A DNA stretch of 16,870 nucleotides, taken from assembly GCA_946495905.1 (NCBI GenBank), contig CAMMEP010000030.1, positions 1 to 16,870 of the forward strand, read 5' to 3'. The position numbers were made by a program, and so were the translations under genes. The stretch comes from an uncultured Clostridium sp. Its GTDB lineage: Bacteria > Bacillota > Clostridia > TANB77 > CAG-508. Of this stretch, positions 1-8,179 are shown piece after piece. The notes beneath the pieces are model-generated. The model was not told the origin of the DNA. It saw nothing but the letters and a program-made list of their open reading frames with translations, and did not search any database. How positions within the stretch are numbered: position 1 is the stretch's first letter; every line of letters starts with the position of its first letter.

Positions 1-443
1 CTTATGGTGCAGCATACACATTACAAGAAATGCTTACTGTAAAATCAGATGATACAGTAGGACGTGTTAAGACATATGAAGCAATCGTTAAAGGTGAAAA
101 TGTTCCAGAACCAGGAGTTCCAGAAGGATTTAAAGTATTAATCAAAGAACTTCAAGCATTAGGTCTAGATATAAGATTATTATCGCCAGATAATGAAGAG
201 TTAGAACTAAAAGAAAATATAGATGACGGAATTGATTTTAACATCGACGATAAAAAAGCAGGAACTGATGTGCTTGATATGAATGATCTTCATGATGGTT
301 ACGAAGAAGAAGCTGTTTTAGCGGATGAAGAACAAGAAGATGACGAAGCTTTATTCGAAGAATTATCAGATGACGAGATAATGCTTGGAGATACGGACTT
401 GGGAGAGGATAATCTTCTTAATGACGAAGATATTATAGAATAA
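1..443 (+). CDS. rpoB: RNA polymerase beta subunit, 3' end (partial)
   Basis: This is the C-terminal end of the beta subunit of RNA polymerase; the 5' part lies outside the window. The open frame runs in from base 3 and begins YGAAYTLQEMLTVKSDD, followed by VGRVKTYEAIVKGE and PGVPEGFKVLIKELQALGLD, the highly conserved beta C-terminal block that contacts beta' near the clamp. The first in-frame ATG (30) is an internal Met, not a start. After the conserved block comes an unusually acidic tail of about 75 residues, with over 30 Asp/Glu, ending LLNDEDIIE. rpoC follows 147 nt downstream on the same strand, the normal rpoBC order. The call is essentially certain; the acidic tail is lineage-specific and its role is unknown. 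Confidence 0.98.
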   Translation, partial: YGAAYTLQEMLTVKSDDTVGRVKTYEAIVKGENVPEPGVPEGFKVLIKELQALGLDIRLLSPDNEELELKENIDDGIDFNIDDKKAGTDVLDMNDLHDGYEEEAVLADEEQEDDEALFEELSDDEIMLGDTDLGEDNLLNDEDIIE

Positions 444-453
444 AATTTAATTA

Positions 454-527
454 AATAGCCTTCATAGTAGAAGTATATAAATTGCAAAAGAAATTGTACA
501 GCGGTGTTTGTTTATATACTGGCTATT
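454..527 (+). promoter_or_regulatory. Long imperfect stem-loop in the rpoB-rpoC spacer
   Basis: AATAGCC (454-460) is complementary to GGCTATT (521-527), and AGTATATAAA (472-481) is perfectly complementary to TTTATATACT (511-520). The two helices stack directly on the 3' side and are separated by an 11-nt bulge (461-471) on the 5' side. CAAA (485-488) can also pair with TTTG (507-510). This makes a roughly 17-21 bp hairpin in the untranslated part of the rpoBC message. No T-run follows, so it is not an intrinsic terminator. An RNA processing or stabilising site is the most natural reading, but that is inference. Confidence 0.5.
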
Positions 528-538
528 ATGAGAAAAGG

Positions 539-558
539 GAAAGAAAGGGATTTCTTTC
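539..558 (+). promoter_or_regulatory. Short perfect hairpin upstream of the rpoC ribosome-binding site
   Basis: GAAAGAAA (539-546), a GGGA tetraloop (547-550) and TTTCTTTC (551-558) form a perfect 8-bp stem. It lies 16 nt upstream of the AAGGGGG ribosome-binding site (575-581). It is AT-rich and modest in strength. Together with the larger hairpin before it, it makes the rpoC leader structured; any function is inferred. Confidence 0.35.
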
Positions 559-590
559 AAGCAAATAAAATTTTAAGGGGGCTAAACCGC

Positions 591-3500
591 GTGGACGAAT
601 TAGAGATATTTGATAAAATCAAAATAGGGATAGCATCAGATGAAAAAATAAGAGAATGGTCAAAAGGTGAAGTAAAAAAACCAGAGACTATAAATTACAG
701 AACCTTAAAACCAGAAAGAGATGGTTTGTTCTGTGAGAGAATATTCGGACCAACAAAAGATTGGGAATGTCATTGTGGTAAATATAAAAGAGTTAGATAT
801 AAAGGAATAGTTTGTGACAGATGTGGTGTTGAAGTTACAAAAGCAAAAGTTAGACGTGAAAGAATGGGACATATTGAACTTGCAGCACCAGTAGCACATA
901 TTTGGTATTTTAAAGGAATACCAAGTAGAATAGGACTTATGTTAGATGTGTCACCAAGAAGCTTAGAAAGAGTTATCTATTTTGCATCCTATATCGTTAC
1001 TGATAAAGGTACTTCTGGTCTTACAAAAGCACAAGTACTAACAGAAAAAGAATATCATGAGGCAGAAGAAAAATATGGAAAAGGTTCTTTCAAAGCAGAA
1101 ATGGGAGCAGAGGCTATTAGAACTTTACTAGAAGAAATTGACCTAGATAAGTTATCTGCAAAATTGAAAAAAGAATTAGAAAAAGCAAGTGAGCAAAAGA
1201 AAGCAAAACTTGTAAAAAGATTAGATACTGTTGAATCATTTAGATTATCAGGAAATAGACCTGAATGGATGATTATGAGCGTTATACCAGTTATTCCACC
1301 AGATTTAAGACCAATGGTTCAATTAGATGGTGGTAGGTTTGCTACATCAGACTTAAATGATTTATACAGAAGAGTTATTAATAGAAATAACAGATTAAAA
1401 AGATTACTAGAATTAGGTGCACCAGAAATAATTGTAAGAAATGAAAAGAGAATGTTACAAGAATCTGTAGATGCCCTAATAGATAATGGAAGAAGAGGTA
1501 GACCAGTAACAGGAGCTGGAAATAGACCTTTAAAATCATTATCAGATTTATTAAAAGGAAAACAAGGTAGATTTAGACAAAACTTACTTGGAAAACGTGT
1601 TGACTATTCTGGACGTTCAGTTATCGTTGTTGGACCAGAACTTAAAATCTATCAATGCGGACTTCCAAAAGAAATGGCAGTTGAATTATTCAAACCATTT
1701 GTTATGAAAGAACTAGTTGGACGTGGAATTGCACATAATATTAAAAACGCAAAAAGAATGGTAGAAAGATTACGTCCAGAAGTATGGGATATCTTAGAGG
1801 ATGTTATCAAAGATCATCCAGTAATGTTAAACCGTGCTCCTACACTACATAGACTTGGTATTCAAGCATTTGAACCAGTATTAGTAGAAGGTAGAGCAAT
1901 AAAGCTTCATCCATTAGTTTGTACAGCTTTCAATGCTGACTTCGACGGTGACCAAATGGCTATTCACTTACCATTATCGCCAGAAGCACAAGCAGAAGCA
2001 AGATATTTAATGCTTTCTGTTAATAACCTTTTAAAACCACAAGATGGTAAGCCAGTTACAGTACCTACACAAGATATGATACTTGGTGCTTATTATCTAA
2101 CAATGGAAGTAGAAGGAGAACCAGGAGAAGGTGGATATTATTCTTCACCAGAAGAAGCTATAATGGCAAATGTTAACCATGACTTAGGAATGCATGCTAT
2201 GGTTAATGTACGTATTACTAAAACAATAGATGGGGAAGAAAAGAGCAAAATAGTAAAAACAACAGTTGGTAGATTAATATATAATCAAGGAATACCACAA
2301 GATTTAGGCTTTGTAGATAGAAGTAATCCAGATACTATGTTTGAACCAGAATTAAACTTTACTGTAATGAAGAAAAATCTTGGAAAAATCATTGCAAAAT
2401 GTATTAATAAACATGGTTTAAGCAAAACTGCTGAGCTTCTAGACTATATTAAAGCAACAGGATACAAATACTCTACAACCGCTGGTATTACAGTATCCGT
2501 TGATGATGTTAAAGTGCCACCAGCTAAAAAGCAAATATTAGCAGATGCTCAGGCACAAGTAGATAATGTTACAAAACAATATAGACGTGGTTTAATAACA
2601 GATGAAGAAAGATATAATTCTGTAATTAAAATTTGGGAAGAAGCAACCGATAAAGTTACAGATGCAATGAAAGATAACTTTGAAAAAATGAACCCAGTTT
2701 ATATGATGTCAGAATCTGGAGCTAGAGGTAACTTAAACCAATTAAGACAAATTGCTGGTATGCGTGGACTTATGGCATCTACAACAGGTAAAACAGTTGA
2801 AATACCTATTACATCATCATTTAGAGAGGGTCTAGATCCACTAGAATACTTCATTTCAGCACACGGTGCTAGAAAAGGTTTAGCAGATACAGCTTTAAGA
2901 ACAGCAGACTCTGGATACTTAACAAGAAGACTTGTTGACGTATCACAAGATATTATTGTTAGAGAGCATGATTGTGGAACAACAAAAGGAATAGAAGTAT
3001 CTGATATTAAAGATGGAAATCAAGTAGTAGAAAAAATGGAAGAAAGATTACTTGGTAGATATCCACTAGAAGATATATATAATCCACAAACAAAAGAACT
3101 AATTGTGGATAAGAATACATTAATTACTGAAAATATTGCAGATAAAATAGTAGAAGCAGGAATCACAAGTGTTAAAGTTCGTTCTGTACTTGAATGTAGA
3201 ACAAAACATGGTGTTTGTGCTAAATGTTATGGTATGGGATTAGCTACACGTGAAGAAGTAAATATAGGAGAATCTGTTGGTATTATTGCAGCACAATCAA
3301 TTGGTGAGCCTGGTACACAGCTTACTATGAGAACTATCCACTCTGGTGGTGTCGCAGGTGTTGCCGATATTACACAAGGTCTTCCTAGGGTTGAGGAGCT
3401 ATTTGAAGCTCGTAAACCAAAGGGACTTGCTATTATTTCAGAAATTGATGGTACAATTAGTATTTCTGATGACAAAAATAGAAAAGAAGTTACTGTTACA

Positions 3501-4109
3501 GGAAAAGACGACGCTAAGAAATATACAATACCATTTGGCTCTAAACTTCGTGTAAGAGAAGGAGACGAAATAAAAGCGGGAGCTCCAATTACAGAAGGTT
3601 CTATCAATCCAAATGAAATCTTAAGCATAAATGGACCAGAGGGAGTTTACTTATATCTAGTACAAGAAGTACAAAAAGTATATAGAAACCAAGGTGTTGA
3701 TATCAATGATAAGCACGTTGAAGTTATTGCAAGACAAATGCTTAAAAAAGTAAGAGTAGAAGACAATGGAGATACACCATTATTTGCAGGTTCACTTGTA
3801 GATGTATACGAGGTAGAAGATGCAAATGAAAAAGTTATTGCTGAAGGTGGAAGACCAGCAACATATAAACGTGTTCTACTTGGAGTTACAAAAGCGTCTC
3901 TTGCAACAGAGAGCTTCTTATCAGCAGCATCTTTCCAAGAAACAACAAGAGTTCTTACAGAAGCAGCTGTTAAGGGTAAGGTAGATGAATTAATCGGACT
4001 AAAAGAAAATGTTATAATCGGAAAACTAATTCCAGCAGGTACTGGTTTAGCAAAATACAAAAATCTTCATATTAACACGGAAAAACAAGAAAGTGTAGAA
4101 GAAGAATAA
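591..4109 (+). CDS. rpoC: RNA polymerase beta' subunit
   Basis: This is the catalytic beta' subunit of DNA-dependent RNA polymerase, 1172 aa from the chosen start. The open frame extends upstream to 504, but those 29 extra residues do not resemble any beta' N-terminus. The GTG at 591 has AAGGGGG at 575-581 with a 9-nt spacer and gives the family N-terminus VDELEIFDKIKIGIAS. The N-terminal zinc ribbon has C60, C62, C75 and C78. The active-site Mg motif NADFDGDQMAIH places the three aspartates at 450, 452 and 454. The second zinc site is C795, C869, C876 and C879. The bridge helix/trigger-loop region (MRGLMASTTGKTVEIPI, then SAHGARKGLADTALRTADSG) is intact. Length is close to other Bacillota. 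It is co-transcribed with rpoB and ends at a terminator just downstream. Confidence 0.98.
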   Translation: MDELEIFDKIKIGIASDEKIREWSKGEVKKPETINYRTLKPERDGLFCERIFGPTKDWECHCGKYKRVRYKGIVCDRCGVEVTKAKVRRERMGHIELAAPVAHIWYFKGIPSRIGLMLDVSPRSLERVIYFASYIVTDKGTSGLTKAQVLTEKEYHEAEEKYGKGSFKAEMGAEAIRTLLEEIDLDKLSAKLKKELEKASEQKKAKLVKRLDTVESFRLSGNRPEWMIMSVIPVIPPDLRPMVQLDGGRFATSDLNDLYRRVINRNNRLKRLLELGAPEIIVRNEKRMLQESVDALIDNGRRGRPVTGAGNRPLKSLSDLLKGKQGRFRQNLLGKRVDYSGRSVIVVGPELKIYQCGLPKEMAVELFKPFVMKELVGRGIAHNIKNAKRMVERLRPEVWDILEDVIKDHPVMLNRAPTLHRLGIQAFEPVLVEGRAIKLHPLVCTAFNADFDGDQMAIHLPLSPEAQAEARYLMLSVNNLLKPQDGKPVTVPTQDMILGAYYLTMEVEGEPGEGGYYSSPEEAIMANVNHDLGMHAMVNVRITKTIDGEEKSKIVKTTVGRLIYNQGIPQDLGFVDRSNPDTMFEPELNFTVMKKNLGKIIAKCINKHGLSKTAELLDYIKATGYKYSTTAGITVSVDDVKVPPAKKQILADAQAQVDNVTKQYRRGLITDEERYNSVIKIWEEATDKVTDAMKDNFEKMNPVYMMSESGARGNLNQLRQIAGMRGLMASTTGKTVEIPITSSFREGLDPLEYFISAHGARKGLADTALRTADSGYLTRRLVDVSQDIIVREHDCGTTKGIEVSDIKDGNQVVEKMEERLLGRYPLEDIYNPQTKELIVDKNTLITENIADKIVEAGITSVKVRSVLECRTKHGVCAKCYGMGLATREEVNIGESVGIIAAQSIGEPGTQLTMRTIHSGGVAGVADITQGLPRVEELFEARKPKGLAIISEIDGTISISDDKNRKEVTVTGKDDAKKYTIPFGSKLRVREGDEIKAGAPITEGSINPNEILSINGPEGVYLYLVQEVQKVYRNQGVDINDKHVEVIARQMLKKVRVEDNGDTPLFAGSLVDVYEVEDANEKVIAEGGRPATYKRVLLGVTKASLATESFLSAASFQETTRVLTEAAVKGKVDELIGLKENVIIGKLIPAGTGLAKYKNLHINTEKQESVEEE

Positions 4110-4114
4110 TTAAA

Positions 4115-4151
4115 AAGTGTCATTGGGTCTTTCACCAATGGCACTTCTTTT
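4115..4151 (+). terminator. Bidirectional rho-independent terminator after rpoC
   Basis: AAGTGTCATTGG (4115-4126) pairs with CCAATGGCACTT (4135-4146) over 12 bp with one U-G wobble around an 8-nt loop, followed by CTTTT. On the minus strand the same hairpin is followed by TTTTT, so it could also stop antisense transcripts coming from the gdpP promoter region. It closes the rpoBC unit. Confidence 0.9.
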
Positions 4152-4180
4152 AAAACACACATCAATTAAATTATGTCTAC

Positions 4181-4210
4181 TTGACAAAAACTCTATTAAA
4201 ATAGTATAAT
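4181..4210 (+). promoter_or_regulatory. Promoter of the gdpP operon
   Basis: A consensus -35 TTGACA (4181-4186) and consensus -10 TATAAT (4205-4210) are separated by 18 bp. It lies 75 bp upstream of the gdpP start and 30 bp after the rpoC terminator, so it is probably the main promoter for gdpP-rplI-dnaB and perhaps tilS. It is embedded in the palindrome described separately. Confidence 0.85.
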
Positions 4211-4238
4211 ATATACTGTTTTAGTAGAGTTTTTTCAA
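4181..4238. repeat. 58-bp near-perfect palindrome overlapping the gdpP promoter
   Basis: The left arm (4181-4208) is complementary to the right arm (4212-4238) over 27 positions around a 3-nt centre (ATA, 4209-4211). The only departures are one extra C (4185) and two G-T oppositions (4196/4224 and 4202/4218). The arms read TTGA...CTCTA...AGTATA on both strands. The inverted copy therefore carries a second promoter-like pair on the minus strand, TTGAAA, 17 bp, TATATA, back-to-back with the forward promoter. A 6-T run lies inside the right arm. Confidence 0.85.
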
Positions 4239-4284
4239 AGAAAAAGTTCAAGTAAAACGTACCATTATTAAAATAGGAGTTTTT

Positions 4285-6270
4285 ATGAACCATAGTAAAA
4301 AAGTTTTAGATAAAATCGTATCAAAAACAAAAATATATTTAGCGATTATTGCTATTTTATTAGTTGTAATATGTATCTATAACCATTGGCTTATTATACC
4401 ATCTGTTATCATATACATTTTACTTGTTATGTATGCTTATTGGACAAATAATAAAAGACAAGAAGAACTTACAGAGCATATAAAAAATTTAACATTTAGC
4501 TTAGACAAAGTAGCAAAAATTGCTCTAGTAAATTCACCATTTCCATTGGTAATAGCAGAAACAAATGGAAATCTAATCTTTCGAAATACAAAATTCAATC
4601 AAGAATTTGCAAATATCGATATTAACAATTATTTAACCAATATTATCAATAATGTAAAACTAGAGATAAAAAACAACGATAAAAAAGAAAAAATTTATGA
4701 TGAAATACAAATAGATAAAAAGACATACAAATTATATGGTGATTATATGCCATTAAAAGATGAGTATATTATTACTATTTATTTTGTAGATGATACAAAA
4801 CTAGTAGAACTTGAAAATCTATTTGACAACAAAGACATGTACATTGGAATTATAATGATAGATAATTATGAAGAAATAAGCCAAAGGTTAGAAGATAGTG
4901 ACAAAACAGGATTAATGGCAGAAATAGAAAAGAAATTATATGACTGGGCATCTGAATTTAAGGGGCTTATCCTAAAATCTGAAAGAGATACCTTTGTATG
5001 TATTTTTGAAAAACAATATATGAAAGAAATAGAAGACAGAAAATTTGATATTTTAGATACTATCAAAGATTTACAGCCATCCGATAAAATGCAATTTACA
5101 TTAAGTATTGCAATATCTAATGATGGAAATAGCAATTTGGAAAAATACAAAACAGCACAAGCAGCTTTAGACATTGTATTAGGACGTGGAGGAGACCAAG
5201 CGGTTATCCATGAAGGAGATAAATATACTTTCTTTGGAGGTAGAACACAGGAATTAGAGAAAAGAACTAAAGTAAAAGCAAGAATTATAGCACATGCCTT
5301 AGAAGGAGTAATTGAGGAATCTAGTAAGGTTATGATAATGGGACATAGCAATTCAGATATGGATTGTATCGGTTCTAGTATGGGAATTTATCGTTTAACA
5401 AAGACCTTAGGAAAAGATGCTTATATTGTTCTAAATCCAAAAGGAGAAAATCTAGTTACTTTTTTAAATGAAATAAAAGAGATTGAAGAATATGAAAATT
5501 TAATTTTAGAACCACAAGATGCTGTATCACAAATAGATGAAGATACCTTATTGGTTGTAGTAGACACCAACAAGAAGAATTATGTAGAATCTCCAGAATT
5601 ATTGACAAAAGCCAAAAAGGTAATTGTTATTGATCACCATAGAAGAAGTCCAGACTATATTGAAAATGCAATGCTTACCTTCCATGAAGTATATGCTTCT
5701 TCTGCCTCTGAACTTGTTACAGAATTAGTAGAATATGCACAACAAGAAGTTGCATTAACAAATATAGAAGCAGAAGCTTTATATGCGGGAATTATGATGG
5801 ATACCAAAAGCTTTACATTTAAAACAGGTGTAAGAACTTTTGAAGCAGCAGCTTATTTACGTAAATGTGGTGTTGACATTATAAAAGTAAAAAAATGGTT
5901 TCAAAGTGATTTTGATACCTATAATAAAATATCTAATATCATTGGAAAAGCAGAAATTGTTTATGACAGTATTGCAATTTCTATTTATGAAGAAGAGGAT
6001 GAAGATGCCAATATAGTTTGTGCAAAAGCAGCAGATGAATTACTTACAATCAGTAATATTACGGCATCTTTTGTACTAGGAAAATTGGATAATAAAATAT
6101 GTATCAGTGGACGTTCCATAGGGGATATTAATGTGCAAGTAATTCTAGAAAAGCTTGGTGGAGGCGGACATATAACCTTAGCAGGAGCACAAGTAGAAGG
6201 TATGGACATTTATGAAGTGAAACAAGAACTTATGAATAGGATTAATGAGTATTTTAGTGAGCAAATCTAA
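4285..6270 (+). CDS. gdpP: Membrane cyclic-di-AMP phosphodiesterase, GdpP/YybT type
   Basis: This 661-aa protein probably hydrolyses the second messenger c-di-AMP to pApA, setting its level for potassium and wall homeostasis. Two N-terminal membrane segments (about 16-32 and 35-53) are followed by a PAS-like region (about 75-180) and a degenerate GGDEF-like domain (about 185-320). The canonical GGDEF signature is replaced by a sequence around KSERDTF, as is usual in this family. The DHH phosphodiesterase domain has GHSNSDMD (353-360), VVDT (D427) and DHHRR (450-454). The DHHA1 domain ends with GGGGH (625-629). Length matches B. subtilis GdpP. The ATG at 4285 has AGGAG at 4275-4279. It is followed 32 nt later by rplI and then dnaB, the same gdpP-rplI-helicase order as in Bacillus, which strongly supports the call. 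Confidence 0.96.
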   Translation: MNHSKKVLDKIVSKTKIYLAIIAILLVVICIYNHWLIIPSVIIYILLVMYAYWTNNKRQEELTEHIKNLTFSLDKVAKIALVNSPFPLVIAETNGNLIFRNTKFNQEFANIDINNYLTNIINNVKLEIKNNDKKEKIYDEIQIDKKTYKLYGDYMPLKDEYIITIYFVDDTKLVELENLFDNKDMYIGIIMIDNYEEISQRLEDSDKTGLMAEIEKKLYDWASEFKGLILKSERDTFVCIFEKQYMKEIEDRKFDILDTIKDLQPSDKMQFTLSIAISNDGNSNLEKYKTAQAALDIVLGRGGDQAVIHEGDKYTFFGGRTQELEKRTKVKARIIAHALEGVIEESSKVMIMGHSNSDMDCIGSSMGIYRLTKTLGKDAYIVLNPKGENLVTFLNEIKEIEEYENLILEPQDAVSQIDEDTLLVVVDTNKKNYVESPELLTKAKKVIVIDHHRRSPDYIENAMLTFHEVYASSASELVTELVEYAQQEVALTNIEAEALYAGIMMDTKSFTFKTGVRTFEAAAYLRKCGVDIIKVKKWFQSDFDTYNKISNIIGKAEIVYDSIAISIYEEEDEDANIVCAKAADELLTISNITASFVLGKLDNKICISGRSIGDINVQVILEKLGGGGHITLAGAQVEGMDIYEVKQELMNRINEYFSEQI

Positions 6271-6302
6271 CAGTTGACAAATAATAAAAAGGAGGTAGCA
6301 AA

Positions 6303-6749
6303 ATGAAAGTTATTTTGTTAGACAATATAAAAGGGGTAGGAAAGAAAGATGAAGTAATAAATGCATCTGATGGTTATGCACGAAATTATCTTATTCCTAA
6401 AAAGTTAGCAGTAGAAGCAAATGCAGAGAATATGACTAAACTAAATAATAAAAAAGAGGCAGCAAGCTATCGTAAGGATTTAGAAAAACAAAGTGCAGAA
6501 GAACTTGCTAAAAAGCTAAAAGGTATTTTACTAAAAATAAAAGTAAAAGCAGGAGAAAATGGAAAAATATTTGGAGGAGTAACAAGCAAAGAAATTTCAG
6601 ATAATTTAAAATCACAATATAATTTTGAAGTAGATAAAAAGAAAATAGAATTAAAGGAAACCATAAAAACATTAGGAAGCTTTAATGTTTCCATTAAATT
6701 ATTTGAAGGAGTTATTGCAAATTTAAAGGTGGAAGTAATTAGTGGCTAG
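6303..6749 (+). CDS. rplI: 50S ribosomal protein L9
   Basis: This 148-aa protein has the L9 signature MKVILLDNIKGVGKKDEVI followed by GYARNYLIPKKLA in the N-terminal rRNA-binding domain. A charged connecting helix rich in Lys/Glu comes next (about residues 42-75). The C-terminal globular domain carries GKIFGGVTSKEI. The full family length is present. L9 binds 23S rRNA domain V at the base of the L1 stalk and helps maintain reading frame. The start at 6303 is preceded by AAGGAGG (SD core 6291-6295). It lies 32 nt after gdpP and 47 nt before dnaB with no terminator on either side, so it is an internal operon gene. Confidence 0.97.
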   Translation: MKVILLDNIKGVGKKDEVINASDGYARNYLIPKKLAVEANAENMTKLNNKKEAASYRKDLEKQSAEELAKKLKGILLKIKVKAGENGKIFGGVTSKEISDNLKSQYNFEVDKKKIELKETIKTLGSFNVSIKLFEGVIANLKVEVISG

Positions 6750-6796
6750 AAAATGGATATTCTAAATTTTTGCAATAGGGAAGGACTGAGATAGAA

Positions 6797-8128
6797 ATGG
6801 AACTAGGAAAAGTACCACCAAATGATACAGAAGCAGAGCAAGCCGTAATTGGTAGTATGCTTACCGACAAAGATGCTGTTTCTGCTGCAGTAGAGGTATT
6901 AAAGGAAGAAGATTTTTATCGAGAAGATAATAGAATAATATACACAGCAATCATGAATTTATACAATAGAAGTGAGCCTATTGACATTATTACTCTAAAG
7001 TCAGAATTATCTAGTATGGGAAAATTAGAAGCAGTTGGAGGACTAGAGTATATTGCAGAACTTCCAGATAAGGTTCCAACAACCTCTAATGTAGAGCAAT
7101 ATATTAAAATTGTAGAAGAAAAGTCAATATTAAGAAATCTAATTAAAACTGCGAATGACATTATAACTCTTGGATATGACCCAACACAAGAAGTAGAAAA
7201 TATAATTGATACTTCTGAAAAGAAGATTTTTGAAGTAATGCAAAAGAAAAATCAGAAGGGGTATAGTTCAATAAAAGACATTTTAGTAGATACTTTTACA
7301 GAGTTAGAACAATTATATAATAGAAAACAACATATTACAGGTGTCCCTACTGGATTTGCAGACTTAGATTATCGAACAGCAGGACTTCATAAATCCGATT
7401 TAATTTTGGTTGCTGCAAGACCTGCAATGGGAAAATCAGCATTTGCTTTAAATATTGCTACTAATGCAGCAGTAAGAGCAAATACGCCAGTTGCTATTTT
7501 TAGCTTGGAGATGTCAAAAGAACAAATGGTAAACAGAATCTTATGCTCAGAGGCAATGGTAGATAGTAATAAAGTAAGAACAGGAACCTTGGAGGATGAA
7601 GATTGGGCTAAACTTGCAGAAGCATCTGGAATATTGTCAGAATCGCAAATATATATTGATGATACACCAGGTATTTCTATTATGGAGATTCGTGCAAAAT
7701 GTAGAAAAATGAAACTTGAAAAAGATATTGGCCTAGTCGTAATCGACTATTTGCAATTAGTACAAGGAAGTGGAAAAAGAGGATCAAGCCGTGAGCAAGA
7801 AATTGCAGAAATAAGCCGTTCTCTAAAAATCTTAGCAAAGGAGATAGAAGTTCCAGTAATAGCATTATCACAGCTATCTAGAGCTCCAGAGCAAAGACCA
7901 GATCATAGACCAATGCTTTCCGACTTACGTGAATCTGGTTCTATCGAGCAAGATGCGGATATTGTAATGTTTTTATATAGAGATGATTATTATAACGAAG
8001 ATAGCGAAAAGAAAAATATTGCAGAAGTAATACTTGCTAAGCATAGAGCAGGTTCAACAGGAACTGTAGAATTATTGTGGCTTGGAAATTATACGAAATT
8101 CGCTAATATTGATAAATATAGGGAGTAA
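6797..8128 (+). CDS. dnaB: Replicative DNA helicase (DnaB family)
   Basis: This 443-aa hexameric helicase unwinds DNA at the replication fork; it is called DnaC in Bacillus. The N-terminal domain starts PPNDTEAEQAVIGSML, typical of DnaB. The RecA-like domain has Walker A ARPAMGKS (207-214) and a Walker B segment VVIDYLQL with D317. It continues with SREQEIAEISRSLK and the late motif DLRESGSIEQDADIV. No intein or insertion interrupts it. The ATG at 6797 follows AAGGA at 6781-6785 with an 11-nt spacer. It is the third gene of the gdpP-rplI-dnaB run, a conserved Bacillota arrangement. Confidence 0.97.
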   Translation: MELGKVPPNDTEAEQAVIGSMLTDKDAVSAAVEVLKEEDFYREDNRIIYTAIMNLYNRSEPIDIITLKSELSSMGKLEAVGGLEYIAELPDKVPTTSNVEQYIKIVEEKSILRNLIKTANDIITLGYDPTQEVENIIDTSEKKIFEVMQKKNQKGYSSIKDILVDTFTELEQLYNRKQHITGVPTGFADLDYRTAGLHKSDLILVAARPAMGKSAFALNIATNAAVRANTPVAIFSLEMSKEQMVNRILCSEAMVDSNKVRTGTLEDEDWAKLAEASGILSESQIYIDDTPGISIMEIRAKCRKMKLEKDIGLVVIDYLQLVQGSGKRGSSREQEIAEISRSLKILAKEIEVPVIALSQLSRAPEQRPDHRPMLSDLRESGSIEQDADIVMFLYRDDYYNEDSEKKNIAEVILAKHRAGSTGTVELLWLGNYTKFANIDKYRE

Positions 8129-8155
8129 GCAATTGGGGACAGACCCCGATTGCTT
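8127..8155 (+). repeat. GGGGACAGACCCC-type hairpin between dnaB and tilS
   Basis: AAGCAATTGGGG (8127-8138) pairs with CCCCGATTGCTT (8144-8155) over 12 bp with one G-U pair, around an ACAGA loop. The left arm begins inside the dnaB stop codon. No T-run follows (next bases are GTGTGG), so it is not a standard terminator, although a stem this strong could attenuate or protect the message. Its G4-loop-C4 core is much more GC-rich than its surroundings and resembles dispersed REP-like palindromes seen in other Bacillota; that comparison is from memory. Confidence 0.7.
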
Positions 8156-8179
8156 GTGTGGCTTAAATGGGGTGAAAAT

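Noticed and set aside
504..590. 29-residue N-terminal extension of RpoC from a GTG at 504
   Set aside because: It overlaps the large spacer hairpin, has no good ribosome-binding site and does not resemble any beta' N-terminus. The GTG at 591 has a strong site and the family N-terminus.
3227..3628. Long minus-strand open frames inside rpoC (also 3647-4060) and inside gdpP (4866-5351)
   Set aside because: They are antisense to clearly conserved coding sequence, lack ribosome-binding sites and encode low-complexity Ser/Leu/Ile-rich products. They are composition artefacts.
6274..6279. TTGACA just upstream of rplI as a promoter -35
   Set aside because: No -10 fits at 16-18 bp before the ribosome-binding site, and rplI is in tight operon spacing with gdpP.
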